Counted from the stretch's first letter, positions 12,683 to 24,714 are shown. The stretch is DNA of 64,000 bases from Anaeramoeba flamelloides (GCA_027625915.1 JANTQA010000057.1:9238001-9302000), one strand, 5' to 3'. The notes: generated from the sequence alone by a model not told the origin. Translations and numbers: made by a program.

Positions 12683-13125
12683 CAGCCATTCCAAGGCTAC
12701 CATAAAATTTTAAATAAAACAGATTTGAGTTTTCTATTCTTATTTTCTATTTCACAAAAAATTCCGAAATAATAGCTATTATTCAAAAAAAAATTTCAAA
12801 AAAAGAGCTATTATTCAAATATTGAAACATCAAAAAAAAAATTCAAGATCACTTAAAACTTAAAAATTATTGGTCCAAAAGAGCCCAAAAAAATATCAAT
12901 ATTGACTGATCTTTAAAAATTTACCTTTTTTGAACAATATTTTTAGGTGCTTCATGAATCTTCAGAAAATTTTTTTTTTAATGAATCAAAATTTGAATAA
13001 TAGCTCATTTATTGAAATTTTTTTGGAACAATAACTCTTATTTCGGAATTTTTTGAAAATGGAAAAGAATAATATAAACTCAATTGTATTTTATTTAAAA
13101 TTTTATGGTAGACTTGGTAAGGCTG
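12683..13125. mobile_element. 443-bp Tc1/mariner-type MITE with ~145-bp inverted ends
   Basis: The left arm from 12683 (CAGCCATTCCAAG, then CTACCATAAAATTTTAAATA) matches the reverse complement of the right arm ending at 13125 over about 145 bp, with shared blocks AAAAAATTCCGAAATAA and GAGCTATTATTC. A TA dinucleotide lies on each side (12681-12682, 13126-13127). The 17 bp just outside the left end (TACAGCCGTTCCAAGG) are a near copy of the terminus, so the left tip is duplicated. The internal 150 bp has no coding potential. Confidence 0.8.
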
Positions 13126-13849
13126 TATTTTCTTTGAGGAAGATAGAAATGTTATTCTCTAAAAAAGTATTGAACCAAAAAATTACACTGTAAAAATAGA
13201 ATCACCAAGTTTTTGATTAATCTTTGTATGAAAAATCCCCTTAATTTCTAAAGAAATTCCGACAATTCTTTTTAACTTTAAAAAGTTAGAAAAAAGGAGA
13301 TATTTTTAATTCTGAAAATTCAAAAGAATTATGACAAAAATATATTAGAATCTTTTGGAAGATAATAAAAAAAAGTTGGGTTTAACAAAAAAACCAAAGC
13401 TATATTTTGGGATAATTTTGAAAGACACTTAACTTCTCAATAACTCAACAAAAGTCAAATTTTACAAAAAAAATGCAAACCGGCTGTATGCTTCAAAATA
13501 AATTGAACGAAATTTTCATTTGTCTTACCACAAAAGTTTTGAAAAGTTCGATACAAAATTAATAAATTCTAATAAGAAGTGTAGACTATGATTTCATTTT
13601 TAGAATTGGTAAGATTTAATGCTTTCTTGGAAATCTTTGATCTATGTTTTTTTTGGAAAAATGAAGGAAAATTTTGGTACTTTTTAATTTGAAATTTGCA
13701 GTATGACATAATTGACAAAAGAATTAAAAAGTTGGTTGAAATATTTCTCTAATCAATTTTATTAATCATCAAACAACCTTAAATTTTTTATTTTTTATTT
13801 TTAAGCTTTTCAAGTTATTTTAATTTTCTTTTAACCGAATTCTTTTTTA
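13126..13849. other. AT-rich upstream region of U2AF35
   Basis: No gene seen. The last 100 bp upstream of the start codon at 13850 form a T-rich leader. No promoter motif can be asserted. Confidence 0.5.
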
Positions 13850-14642
13850 ATGAACAACAACTATCAAAGACAAAACAACTTCCAAAGAGAAAACAATTAC
13901 CAACGAGGAAACGAAAATCAGCGTCAAAACAATTACCAAAGAGAAAACGACTACCAAAGAAGAAACGACAACCAAAGAGGAAACAACACACAAAGAAGAA
14001 ATAACAACATCCAAAATATTGATGAAAATTCCGAAAACAGTCTGTGTACCTTTTATCAAAAAATAGGAGCATGCAGACACGGCCAAATGTGTGTTCGAAA
14101 GCATTTTTATCCAACCTTTTCAAGAACGATCTTAATTCCTCAAATGTACCAAAACCCAAGGGTCCAATTAAAAGAAAAGGTCTCTTCGACAATCAGAAAA
14201 GAGCTTCAAAATCATCTTGATACCTTTTATAAAGACATTTTTTATGAGCTAATGAAATATGGCGAAATCGAAGAACTGATGGTTTCTGATAATCTGACAC
14301 CTCATTTATTAGGTCACGTTTATGCAAAATATGTCAGCGACATAGGTGCCGCACGTGCTTTTAAGGCACTACAAAATAGATGGTACAACCAAACTACTTT
14401 AAAACCAGAATTCTCTACTGTTGTTAACTTTTATGGTGCAAGGTGTAGGCAAAATGATCGAAACCGAAATGGTTGTGATCGTGGTGATTATTGTAACTTT
14501 TTACATATTCGAGGTAAGCCAATTTTCCTTTATCTTTTTCTTTTTCTTTTTGATCTTTAAAGCAAGTTTTAAGCGAGGGATTTGTGATTTTTGTTGATCT
14601 CTTTCAGAAAATTATCAAAAAGGGAGCTTACATCATCTGTAA
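13850..14642 (+). CDS. U2AF1: U2 snRNP auxiliary factor small subunit (U2AF35)
   Basis: Small subunit of U2AF, which reads the AG at 3' splice sites in the nucleus. First CCCH finger: Cys66, Cys75, Cys81, His85 in CTFYQKIGACRHGQMC (C-x8-C-x5-C-x3-H). A UHM/RRM-like fold spans about 115-190, with the NRWYNQ segment matching NRWFNG of animals. Second CCCH finger: Cys199, Cys209, Cys215, His219. Exon 1 ends at 14513 (CGA G, donor GTAAGC); intron 14514-14607 ends TTTCAG; exon 2 adds ENYQKGSLHHL and stops at 14642 (232 residues). Odd points: residues 1-62 are an Asn/Gln/Arg repeat not found in animal U2AF35; there is no C-terminal RS domain; the second finger has nine residues between its first two cysteines, not seven. 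The short second exon is inferred. Confidence 0.92.
14514..14607 (+). other. U2AF35 intron
   Basis: 94-bp intron, GTAAGC donor, pyrimidine-rich tract and CTTTCAG acceptor, phase 1. Reading through gives a different tail and a stop within 50 bp, so splicing is the simpler model. Confidence 0.65.
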
Positions 14643-16242
14643 AAGGTTAATTGTAATTTAACCGAATTATTTATGTTCACGAGAGCGAACTCTTGTTTTG
14701 AATACTCATAGTTTCTTATCAAAGAAACTTACTTTTAAAAAAGTCAACAGGCCATTCTTTGGGAAAAACGGTTTGGTTATAACCAACAAAATATTATTGT
14801 ACCTGAAGACCAAAAGTTGAGATTGGTGAAAAGTAACCATGAAGCAACAGAATAATTTAAATTATTTGAAAATCATTTTTTTCGATCTAAAAATTAAAAA
14901 CAAATACACTTCCACAATCAGAAATTTTGAATTGTGGATGTTAATAACGAGAATTCTTGTGCTTGTAGCACTTGACTAATAAAAAAAGAAACAAAGCTCG
15001 TATAAGCACACATATTTAGATACCCCTATTTCAAGAAATCTCCAATGTAAAAGTAATAGACTTTAACAAAAATTGCTAACCAACACAAATTAAGGAACAC
15101 CCTAATTTTATGTTCCCAGACTGGGTTGAAATAAAATATATTCTTCCAAAAAAAAAATATTTCAAAGTTTGTAAATCAAGGAACCTGAAAATATTTCACT
15201 TTTTAGTTTTTTTTAGGATTTATGGGTATTTTATGTTCTATGAGAGTTGAAAGAAGAGTTGTAAAAAAAAAAAAAAAAAGGATTGAAAAGACAGCCAATC
15301 ACGGCAAGAATAGCACAAAAATTGTAGTAACTTTTTTTACTTGGCAACACTTTGTTATTTTGAAATTGTTCAAAATTTTGAAAGGAATTTTAAGATCACA
15401 ATGCAATAACTTCCAATTGAAAAGTTTTTACAAGTCAAACTTTTAAAAACATGTAATTTAAACAACTTTCAACTTTTAGGTTTTCATAAAACAAAATTTC
15501 AGGTTATTGAAAGTTAAAAAATATTTTTCTTTTCGATAACTTTGAAAAATTCAATTAAAATTCAAAATGTTATCTTTTGTTAATTATTATTTTTTTGCCC
15601 TTTTTTTTGGCTTACAAAAGTTTGTATCAAGTATTTGAAATTTGAAAAAATATGAAAGAATATCAGAGACTGAAATCTTGCAGACTGCTAGTCTGAAAGT
15701 TCCAAAAAGTCTTGAAAGTGTTTGTATGGATTGTGCTATTCTTGTTGTGATTAAAGGATATTCAAAATATTCCAATTTTTAGGTTATTTAAATGATTTGC
15801 TGTAAAAACATTTCTTGATCAAAAAAAATTTTCAAAATTCTCGAACAAATCACTTTCAAAATTAAAATCAATTTTGTTTACTAAACTCCATTTCACTCAA
15901 AGGGGCCCAGCCAAAAATGAAAAAGTCAGTTTATTTTTAAGAACCAACCAAACTTAGATTGTTTAGAAATATGAGAAATAATAAACTTCATATAAGAGTC
16001 GATAATCATAAAAGGAAAGCCTGGATAACCATAAATTTCAAAAAAAAAAAAATGTTAAAAAATTTTTTGTAACCCATTCATTGGAATGTCTTGTGCAAAA
16101 TACTCCATTTCTTTAGGAAATTAAAATTGTTGACAATAAGATTTTTTACTTGTAAACGTATGAATTTTAAAAGAACATACAAAGCCTAACTTTTCTTAAG
16201 GTTAATAAGGTTTTTCAAATATTTGTTTTCTTTTCAAATTTA

Positions 16243-16285
<43 letters not shown>

Positions 16286-16440
16286 CAAAATCAAAAAGCA
16301 AAAAAAAAAAAAATTTTAGAAAATGAGAAAAAATGGTTCAGATCTAAAAATTGAAAATTGAGTTTGAGAAGAATAATAAATTAAACTCATAGAATATGTT
16401 CTATTTCTTCAATAAACCTGGGACTTTGACTGAAAAAGAG
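14643..16440. other. Intergenic spacer, no gene seen
   Basis: AT-rich, with small open frames at 15222-15446 (+) and 15587-15775 (-) that lack coding character. A run of 37 A lies at 16248-16284. Confidence 0.5.
16248..16284. repeat. A37 homopolymer
   Basis: 37 uninterrupted A residues, followed by two shorter A runs. Confidence 0.95.
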
Positions 16441-16616
16441 TTTACTTGCTTCACTTCCTTTCTCTCCACTTTATATTCAAGCACATTTCTGCCATTTTAC
16501 TTAACTCTGTCACACTCGGAATAAAGTAGCAAGTAAGTGAAGCAAGAGGATTTTTATTTTTAGAGCCTTTTCAAGTTAAATTTTGAATTTTGATATCAGA
16601 AAATGATTTTTACCCA
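16441..16616 (+). repeat. Inverted repeat, left arm (176 bp)
   Basis: Matches the reverse complement of 17262-17437 along its whole length. Shared blocks include CACTTCCTTTCTCT, ACACTCGGAATAA and GCCTTTTCAAGTTAAATTTTG. The arms are equal in length and 645 bp apart. Confidence 0.8.
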
Positions 16617-17261
16617 AATAGAAATATACAAAAACTTATTCTTTGGCATATTGTTTTATTAATGTTTTGGCTGGGCTAAATATCTTTGTGTTACATTTAT
16701 AATTATGTTGAATTCCTGTTTGGGGCGCATTTTTGGATTGTTTGTTAGTTTGTTCAACTGACAAAATCGACAAATTTATCAAATTTGATTTGAAAATCCA
16801 AAATAAAAAAAACCTTTTTTTTTTCCAACTAATAATTGGGTTTGAATTTGAGAAATTTGTTGATTGGTTTACTATTTTTTATGTTAAGGTACTAGTCTCT
16901 ATTATCTTTCTTTTGACCAATTTCTAAATAAGGAAACATGATCTAGAAATATGTTTAATATTGAAAATAAAAAAAGTTTTCAAATCTAAGTAAAAGGCAA
17001 AATTTTTCACAATCTCTATTAAATTTGGGTAAAAAAAGTTAATATAGATTAGTTCCTTAACAAGAACACATTCTTATTGTATTTTCTATTTATCTGAATC
17101 ACTTAGTTAATAATATTTTATTAATTGCTATCCTATTTATATGGTCGGTAAATATTACTTTTATGACAAACAGCATATTTGTTGACTTTAAAGAATGTCA
17201 AACTAAGAGATCTTTTAAAAATTTAGAGTTTTTTTTTTTTTTCAAAAATTTTACATAATTT
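16617..17261. other. Spacer between inverted arms
   Basis: No gene seen. A 64-codon plus-strand frame at 16733-16927 lacks any recognisable feature. Confidence 0.45.
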
Positions 17262-17437
17262 GTGTAAAAATCATTTTTTGCTATCAAAATTCAAAATTTA
17301 ACTTGAAAAGGCTCGAAAACCAAAAGTCCTCATGCTGTGCTTACTTTCCAGCTTATTCCGAGTGTTAGAGTTCAGGATAAGAGTAAAAATATACATGAAT
17401 ATAATATGAAGAGAAAGGAAGTGAATCAAGAAGTAAA
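17262..17437 (-). repeat. Inverted repeat, right arm (176 bp)
   Basis: Reverse-complement partner of 16441-16616. Divergence of perhaps 20-25% suggests an old event. Confidence 0.8.
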
Positions 17438-17863
17438 GCAAATTAATTTTAATTTTAAAAGTGATTTTTTCAAGGATTTTGAAAATTTTTTTTGATCAAA
17501 AAATACTTTTCATTCAAAATTCAAAATTTTGAAAAATTATGAATTTCTTTCAGTAGTCAATCAATTAAAAAAGTTAATATTGAATAATCTGCCGAACTTC
17601 AATTGCCTTTTAAAGTAAATTTCGGACAGTTCTTAGTTGTTATCATGTGGTATAAAAAAAAATTACAAAAAAAAATTTTTTACAAATTATCATAAATTCA
17701 GAAAAGTATTAGTTGGATGTTAATAGAAAGATTTGAATATTTACAAGTATTTTTTTTAGTTTTTTGGGTTTTTTCGATGGAAAAAAATTAATTGTTTTTA
17801 TTTTTTTTTGTTTGTTTTTTCAATGCACCTGATGTTCTTTTAAACTATTTTACAAGGATTAAA

Positions 17864-18406
17864 TAAACCCCATTCCAAAAATTTAGACACCCAAAATCAA
17901 AAATATATAAAAAAGATCCTAATTTATTGTATTTTTCCAAACCTAATATTAAACCACATTTAAGCTATGCCTAGTATTGCTGTTTTTATATTTAAATCAT
18001 TTTTATCCAAATTAAAAAAAAAATTCTAAAACCAAAAAATAAAAATCTCGTGTGTCCAAAATGATGAAACGAGCCAAATAAAAAATTGTATTAATAAATT
18101 TGTCGAAATTTAACCAATAATTGTTGATCGTTCAAAATGATAAGATACCATCAACCAATTGTATATATTTTTCTATTTAACAAACTCAACACTAACCATC
18201 TATCGATCATTGGAAAAAAATTTCCAGATCTCAGGAAAACAGATGACGTAATTGAAAATAAAAACAAAATAAAAACAAAACAAAAGAAGACAAAAAATGA
18301 AAAAATAGTTTGTAAAATCAAAATTATTTCCAAATTGAATGTAAAGTGCAGTATTGTTATTCTTTCAATGGTTTAAACTGTGTCCAATTTTTTGGAATTT
18401 AGTTTA
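17864..18406 (+). mobile_element. Tc1/mariner-like relic, copy 1 (~540 bp)
   Basis: Begins TAAACCCCATTCCAAAAA with TTTAGACAC and ends GTGTCCAATTTTTTGGAAT followed by TTAGTTTA, the inverted form of its start, so both 25-bp ends and the TA target bases are visible. Homologous along its length to 44472-45008. In copy 2 one frame reads FQFKKLDSNILSTIEKKI, resembling the N-terminal helix-turn-helix of Tc1-type transposases; here only fragments remain. Too short for a catalytic DDE domain, so non-autonomous and decayed. Confidence 0.75.
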
Positions 18407-19401
18407 GTGTAGGTCAACATTTATAAAAAAATATTCAAAATGAGTCTTTAGCGTACTTTTTTTCAAAAAATAATTGTCAAAAAGATTTTTTACAAAGTTT
18501 TTTAAATTTTTCTCTTTTTTATTATTTTTATTGAAGAAATTTAAATTATACTCTAGATATCATTTTACTTAAATTTCTAAAAGGTGATTTAAGCGCAAAA
18601 TCATAGATTTCATAATTATTTATTATAGTAGATACCCAAATTATTTTTATGGTTAAAAAATAAAAATAAACAAGAAAAAATGGAAAAAAGAAAAAGAAAA
18701 AAAAGTGGAAAAAAGAAATTTAAAGAACGATTTTTAAGAAGCAATTGGTAAAAACAAAAAAAAAAAAAAAAAAAAAAAAAACAATGCTAATACTATCGTT
18801 TAATTAAAAACATCCAATAACATAGGCACAATACTTTTGATTAAATTATTTTAGTTTGATAGTTGATCATTAATGTTTTTTTGGGGTGTTTTTTTTTAAG
18901 CGCAGTTATTTTCTTTTTTTTTTTAGGTCTAGTTTTTTTAAAAAACTCTTATTATTTTTCACCTTTGTTTTTTATTTTTATTTTCAAGTTGCTCATACTG
19001 TCATGTTTCAGTACCTATAGTATTAGCAAGTAGCCACTTGTTTTTTTTTTTTCTTTTGTAACTCTTATTCCCAAATAACGAAAATCTATCCATAGAAAAA
19101 ATTCAAAAAAATAGATTTTTTAATATAAATAATTTCAAACCTTTAAATTAATTAATTTTTTTCTATGGAACTGCCCAGCCTATGAAAATAATCGCAAAAT
19201 CTGGATATCTGAATTTAAAAAAATTAATATATCTAATATATTAAAAAATAATAATATTTTTAATATTATTACAAAAAAAGATTCATCATAAGTTTATTAG
19301 CTAGTGAGTAATAAACTTATTTTTGAGTCTTTAATAAAATTCCTAAATAAAAATTTAGGAATTCGGAAAGTGCCGTCAAGTGCCGTAGAGTGCCTAGGTT
19401 T
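18407..19401. other. AT-rich spacer
   Basis: No gene seen. Contains A26 at 18756-18781. Near 19370-19395 the motif AAGTGCCGT/GAGTGCC is repeated three times just before the hairpin cluster. Confidence 0.5.
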
Positions 19402-19548
19402 ACTTGAGGTTTTCTGTTTTATTTGTTAAATCTATCAATTTTCCAAATAAACAGAAAACTCAAGAAAAGATAACGGCAGTTTTCTAGAATTCAAAAGAAT
19501 GGAGAAAAATCAAAGATTTTACTCAATTCTTTTGAATTCTGGAAAAGC
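19402..19548. repeat. Two adjacent hairpins, dispersed repeat
   Basis: Hairpin 1: 19402-19425 (ACTTGAGGTTTTCTGTTTTA) pairs with 19444-19464 (CAAATAAACAGAAAACTCAAG). Hairpin 2: 19479-19500 (TTTTCTAGAATTCAAAAGAAT) pairs with 19526-19548. The segment 19402-19475 recurs inverted at 50890-50985, so it is a dispersed element rather than a unique structure. Confidence 0.75.
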
Positions 19549-19642
19549 TAACGGAGGTTTTTTTTACTTTCAGAAATAAAACAAAAATTTAACAAAATTT
19601 TTGGTTTATTTCTTAAATTAAAAAAAACCTAATGGCAAATAA

Positions 19643-19948
19643 CAGGGGTTAATAACACCTCCCTTAAATAATAAAAAAAAATTAATTAATTTTTATTATA
19701 TTTATTATATAACAAAATATAACAAAATAAATTCATTAAAAATAGATCCATCACCAGACTTATTAAGACAATTATATGACGATCAACAAGAATATTATAA
19801 AGATCTTGAACGAGAAGTAGAAAAGTTATCCCATAAAAACAGATATTCTGATGAAGAACTATCAGACGAAGAATATTATAAATCAAGAAAATATAACAAG
19901 AGCAAAAATGATTTGATACAAAATCCCAATTCAAATGAAGACAACTAG
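19643..19948 (+). pseudogene. Orphan coding-like exon, family unknown
   Basis: An open frame without ATG, most clearly coding from about 19733: SLKIDPSPDLLRQLYDD, then EVEKLSHKNRYSDEELSDEE and YYKSRKYNKSKNDL. Its codon pattern and acidic, helical composition are unlike the surrounding DNA. No start codon or donor is evident and it follows the hairpin repeat. It may be a remnant of a gene carried by a mobile element, or one exon of an unresolved gene. No family recognised. Confidence 0.4.
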
Positions 19949-21378
19949 AATGAGCCAGAAGATAATGATAACGATAATAAATCAAATTACGATTAACATC
20001 ATTTTTTTGACATTTTAATATTTTTAATGAATATTAATCACTTTTTTTATATATTAAACTATTTACAAAGAAGACGGAAAAGAAAAGTTTTCAAAATGTG
20101 TTATTACCACTTTTAAAAGCCTTTCCCAATAACCTTTTTCTGAATACCAGCAAATAAATCCAAAAAAATACCAAATCAATATTTTGACTACTATAAGCTT
20201 TTTATTTTTAAATTTTTTGCAGATCCAGGAACTGTCAACATTACTTTTTTGAAGACAAATCAATATTCTCGTTGGCAACGCTCAAATAAGTTTTGTAAAT
20301 AAGTTTTATAATTATTATTATCTAAAGTTATACAAAAAAAGTAATATATTGAGTAAACATAGATTTTTATTAATTTTCAATTCTTTTTTATTTATTTATT
20401 TTTTTTTTTTTCAGCTTCGTTAAAATTTTGGAAATGGAGTTTAATTTTATCAAATAACAATTTTAAAAGTTCAAAGATTTGAAAAGATAAACTTTATGAA
20501 AACTAAAAGTTCAAATGAAAAGAAATAGAGATTTATTATTTTTTGAAAAAATTTCAATATTATTTGTATATGCCATAATATGTGGCGATAATGTTTTTTT
20601 TTATAGAATTCGTTTTAAGGAAGATATAAGCATCTAAATTTGATTAGAATATTGTTAAACCCAGCTCTTGATTCACTATTTTGGTTTAACAAACCGTGAG
20701 AATCTTTTGATAAAAATCAAAAAAAATAAAAATATTTTTCACATTTTACTATTGCTTAATTTATAAAATCAAAATAATTTAATAGTCAGTCAAAAGGAGT
20801 TTGAATTTTTTTGTTTTTATTTTTGAGAATTGGACGAAAGAAAGAAAAAGAATTGTATTTTTTTATAAAAAAAAAAATTAAATAAGAATTTGTTTTTTGA
20901 AAAAATAAAAACAACTTTTTTCTCTACCAAGAGGGATATACACCAACAAAACCAAGTAATTCAAAACCAAAATATAAATTCAACCATTCTTTAAATGAGT
21001 TATCGAAATTAAATTTCTCTTTTTTGTTATTTTCTTCAACGAAAAAAAGATAAAAACTAACTACTAGCAAACATTTCAGTTATAAAAATTATTTTCTTAA
21101 AAGTATATATTTGTAATCTTTCAAACCCAATTGGTAATAAATAATCTCAAAACGAAAGTACCTCAATGAACAAAATGAGTACCAAACCCCAGATGTCTAT
21201 TAAAGATTTGATTTTTTAAAGAAAATTTCACTTCAAAAAAAGCAATTAGACACTGTTTTCAGTCTTACTCGAAACAAAATAAGGTTTTTACCTTTTAAAT
21301 TTGAAATTGTGATGATGACCTTTTTAAAAAAATCTTTCTTATAAAAATAAATATCTTTCTTTTGTTTCCTAACTTGTA
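19949..21378. other. AT-rich spacer, no gene seen
   Basis: No sustained open frame with coding character on either strand. Confidence 0.5.
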
Positions 21379-21573
21379 CATTCAGTTCCAATTTTAAGAC
21401 ACAAACTTTCAATAGAATTTAAGCATAGAAAAATCTGAAATTAAAGTATATTTTTCAAGAATTTTATTTACACAAATTATTGAAGTAGAATCCAAATTTT
21501 GTGCCTTAATTTGAGATTTTTCTTGTACCTTAAATTTAGTTCAAAGTTTGTGTCTTAAAAGTGGGATTTACTG
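21379..21573. mobile_element. TA-flanked MITE (CAGTCAG family), diverged copy
   Basis: Same structure as the intact copies but decayed: ends CATTCAGTTCC and AGTGGGATTTACTG, with TA at 21377 and 21574. The AAGACACAAACTTTCAA and AAATTTTGTGCCTTAATTTGA blocks are retained. Confidence 0.85.
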
Positions 21574-22638
21574 TACTATTTTAATATATATTTTATTTTC
21601 AGTGCAAATAAATATTGTATAAATCTTTTCTAATCAAAAATCAGAGATCTTAATTGTTTTAGCATTATAGAATTCAAATTTCATAGAGTTATATCCGTTT
21701 ATTTCAAATTAATACTTTTTAAATTCTGTTTTAACAATAAGTAGAAAAAAATTATGTTTTAATAGCTTACATATTTTTTTCTTTATTAATTTCTTGTTAA
21801 TCAATTTTCATTCATTTTTTTTTAATATTCACATAAGAGTTAATATTTTTTTTTGGTTTTTATTATTTGAAATTAGAAATAATGAAAAATACTGAAATTC
21901 TTGAGAAAGGTACATTATTGAAAAATAATTCAAGGATAATTATTAATTTGAATTTTTTAAAAGATTTTTAAAATGGAATTTAAATAATATTACTTGTAAA
22001 TAATTTCCAGATAAATGTATGTCTGGACATGTGTCAAATGAAAAATAATTTATTTTTTACTTTAATTTGCATTATTCAAAAAAATATAAAATATAATTTA
22101 ACATTTTTTTTCTATTTAATGATTTAGCACATCAATTTGAAACACTATATATTGTTACATATAATTAATCTCCAATTTTAATATAAAAAAAGTTTTTAAA
22201 ACAGTTACATTACGTCTGATAAAAAAAAGTAATTAACATTATATTTTTCATTATAAAAAATTAAATCCTTGTCAAAATCAAGTAATGCTAAGTAAATACC
22301 GTTTTAGGATTGTAAATAATTTGTCTTTTTATATTCTATTTTTAGTTGATTTTGATAAATCTAGAAATCGAATTTCAAAATGTAGAATATCTCACTGATT
22401 TTTTTTTTTTTAAATTTTTTTTCTTTTTTTCTTGAAAAAATAATTGGAATCTCTTTAATATATTAATATGTGTAAATGATATTTTTTTTCTTTATTATTA
22501 TTTATTAAAATTTATCATTTAATCAATAATTCTTTCGAAAATTGGCTATAAACCACTAAATAATGAATTATTATTATTTATCTTTTGAATGCAAATTAAT
22601 TTTTGTTTTCTGTCAGCAAATATACTTTTTGAGAAATA
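21574..22638. other. AT-rich spacer, no gene seen
   Basis: Nothing beyond homopolymer runs. Confidence 0.5.
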
Positions 22639-22837
22639 CAGTCAGTTTAAAATTTAAGGCACAAACTTTCAACGTTATTTAAGGTACAAAAAAATCTCAA
22701 ATTAAGGCATAAAATTTGGATTTTTTTTATTATACAAATTATTTTACAAGAATTTGAATTTTGTGCCTTAATTTGATATTTTTTTATTGTTTCTTAATTT
22801 TCGTTTAAAGTTTGTGCCATATAAGTGAAAATGACTG
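22639..22837. mobile_element. TA-flanked MITE (CAGTCAG family)
   Basis: Ends CAGTCAGTTT and AAAATGACTG with flanking TA. Long inverted arms with TTAAGGCACAAA motifs, moderately diverged from the consensus. Confidence 0.9.
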
Positions 22838-24680
22838 TAGATTTGAATTATAAAAAATCTAAACACAAGTTTTCATTGTGAAAATGACTTAAAACCAAAG
22901 TTAGATCAATTAAAAAACAAATAAATAATTTATTTCAGACAAAATGGAAAATTCAGCACAATAATAGTTTTTTAATAGTAACTTTTGGTAAAGGGTTTTT
23001 ATTTGATTGAACCACGTAATCAAAATTTTTGAAAAAAATTAACTATTTTTGAGATATCCAAAACCCCTCTTACAATTACTATAATCAATTAAATTCATTT
23101 TTTTATGTTGATTTGATTAAAAATAATATAAGGGATTATTTTTTTGAAGTTATTATTTTTCTTTTTTTAATTGATTTTAATTTTCATTTTCAGTAATTTT
23201 AGTGATTAAAAATTGCTTTTCACATTTTTTCCATATTTTACTTATTTTCTGGGATTTTTTTTCTATTTTAATATTAATAATTTTCTTATGATCTTGTATT
23301 TTGACAAATTATTTCATTTCGAAAAAATGTAATGAAAACTTAAAATATTAAGGATTATGTTCCTACCCTTGAGTGGGGTGAGTAATTATGTTATTTCACT
23401 TTTACTTCTCAAAAAAAAATTTCAAATGGAAGAAAAAGGAAAAAAAAAAAAAAAAACAATTTTTTGTCATCTTTACCTTTTAATGAAGACTGTTTTTCTT
23501 TCTTTTTCAATGAAAACCAAATTGAAAATAACAAAAAAAAATAATTGCAAAAAAAATGCTTTTGAAGATTTTCAAGTGCATTTCAAATTTGAGAACATTT
23601 CAAACTTGTAAAAGTAGATTTAAAAAATATGTAGAACAGCTCTAGAAAATATTGTGAGTTCTGAAAGTTGAAATGGGAATTCTAAAATATTAAAATCAAA
23701 ATTTAGCATGATCTAACAAGGTAAAAATCTGATAATTGTTAAAATTGTGAAAATTTCACATTTTTTCTTAAAGAAATTTTACTTGGACAAATTTTACTTG
23801 GATTACATAACTTATTCAAGGGTGATTTTATACATTATTTCAAGGTTTTCACCTAAAAACGTAGTCCTTATATATTTTACAATTGTCACAAACATCTTTA
23901 AATAAATTTTTATTTCAAGAAATAATTGTATTTTTTAATTTATACACATTCAATTTTAGTTTCACAAAAAAAAATATTTCAAGTTAACAAACTATTTTTC
24001 AAATTATTCATTAAATAAATCCAAAGATCTTCACCAACTATTTTAAAGAGGTTATTTTAAAAAAATATGTTAATTTCCTTATAGAACATTAACTTAAAAT
24101 TTGAATTAATTTAATTTTTTTTTGACTGTGGCAAGAACTATTATACTTTAAAACTAAGTTTAAATACAACAAATATGATATTCAATTTATGAACCAATAA
24201 ATTCTTGTATTTTTAAATTATTTTACTTAATTTTTAATTTTTTTGGTTTGTTATTCTAAAGGAATATTATGATAAAAAAACCCACAAAAATGTAAATTAA
24301 TAGTACTTTTTTCTTTTTTTTCTTTTTCCTTTTCTTTTTATTTGTTAATAAAATGTTTAAAGTGTATATTAAATGATAAGTAAAAAGCAAAGATTCAAAT
24401 TTATTCAAAAACTACTTTGAATTTTAAAAAGTTATTTCTAAATTATTTATTCAGATTAAAAGATAATTCATTAAACCATAATAACGAATTGATTTATAAT
24501 CATTTATCAGGTGATTCTTTTCTTGAAAAACAAAAAAAAAATAATAATAAGAAAAAAAATCAACTAAAATTCATTTCATTAGATACTTTTTCATCTTTTT
24601 AATGATTGTTGTATAATTTATTACCAAAACTCACAAAAGTTTCAATTGAAGAAAAAAATAAGAAGATAGACCAAAAGTAT

Positions 24681-24714
<34 letters not shown>

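Noticed and set aside
13815-14192. Minus-strand Val/Leu/Phe frames opposite U2AF35
   Set aside because: Antisense of the Asn/Arg/Gln repeat codons.
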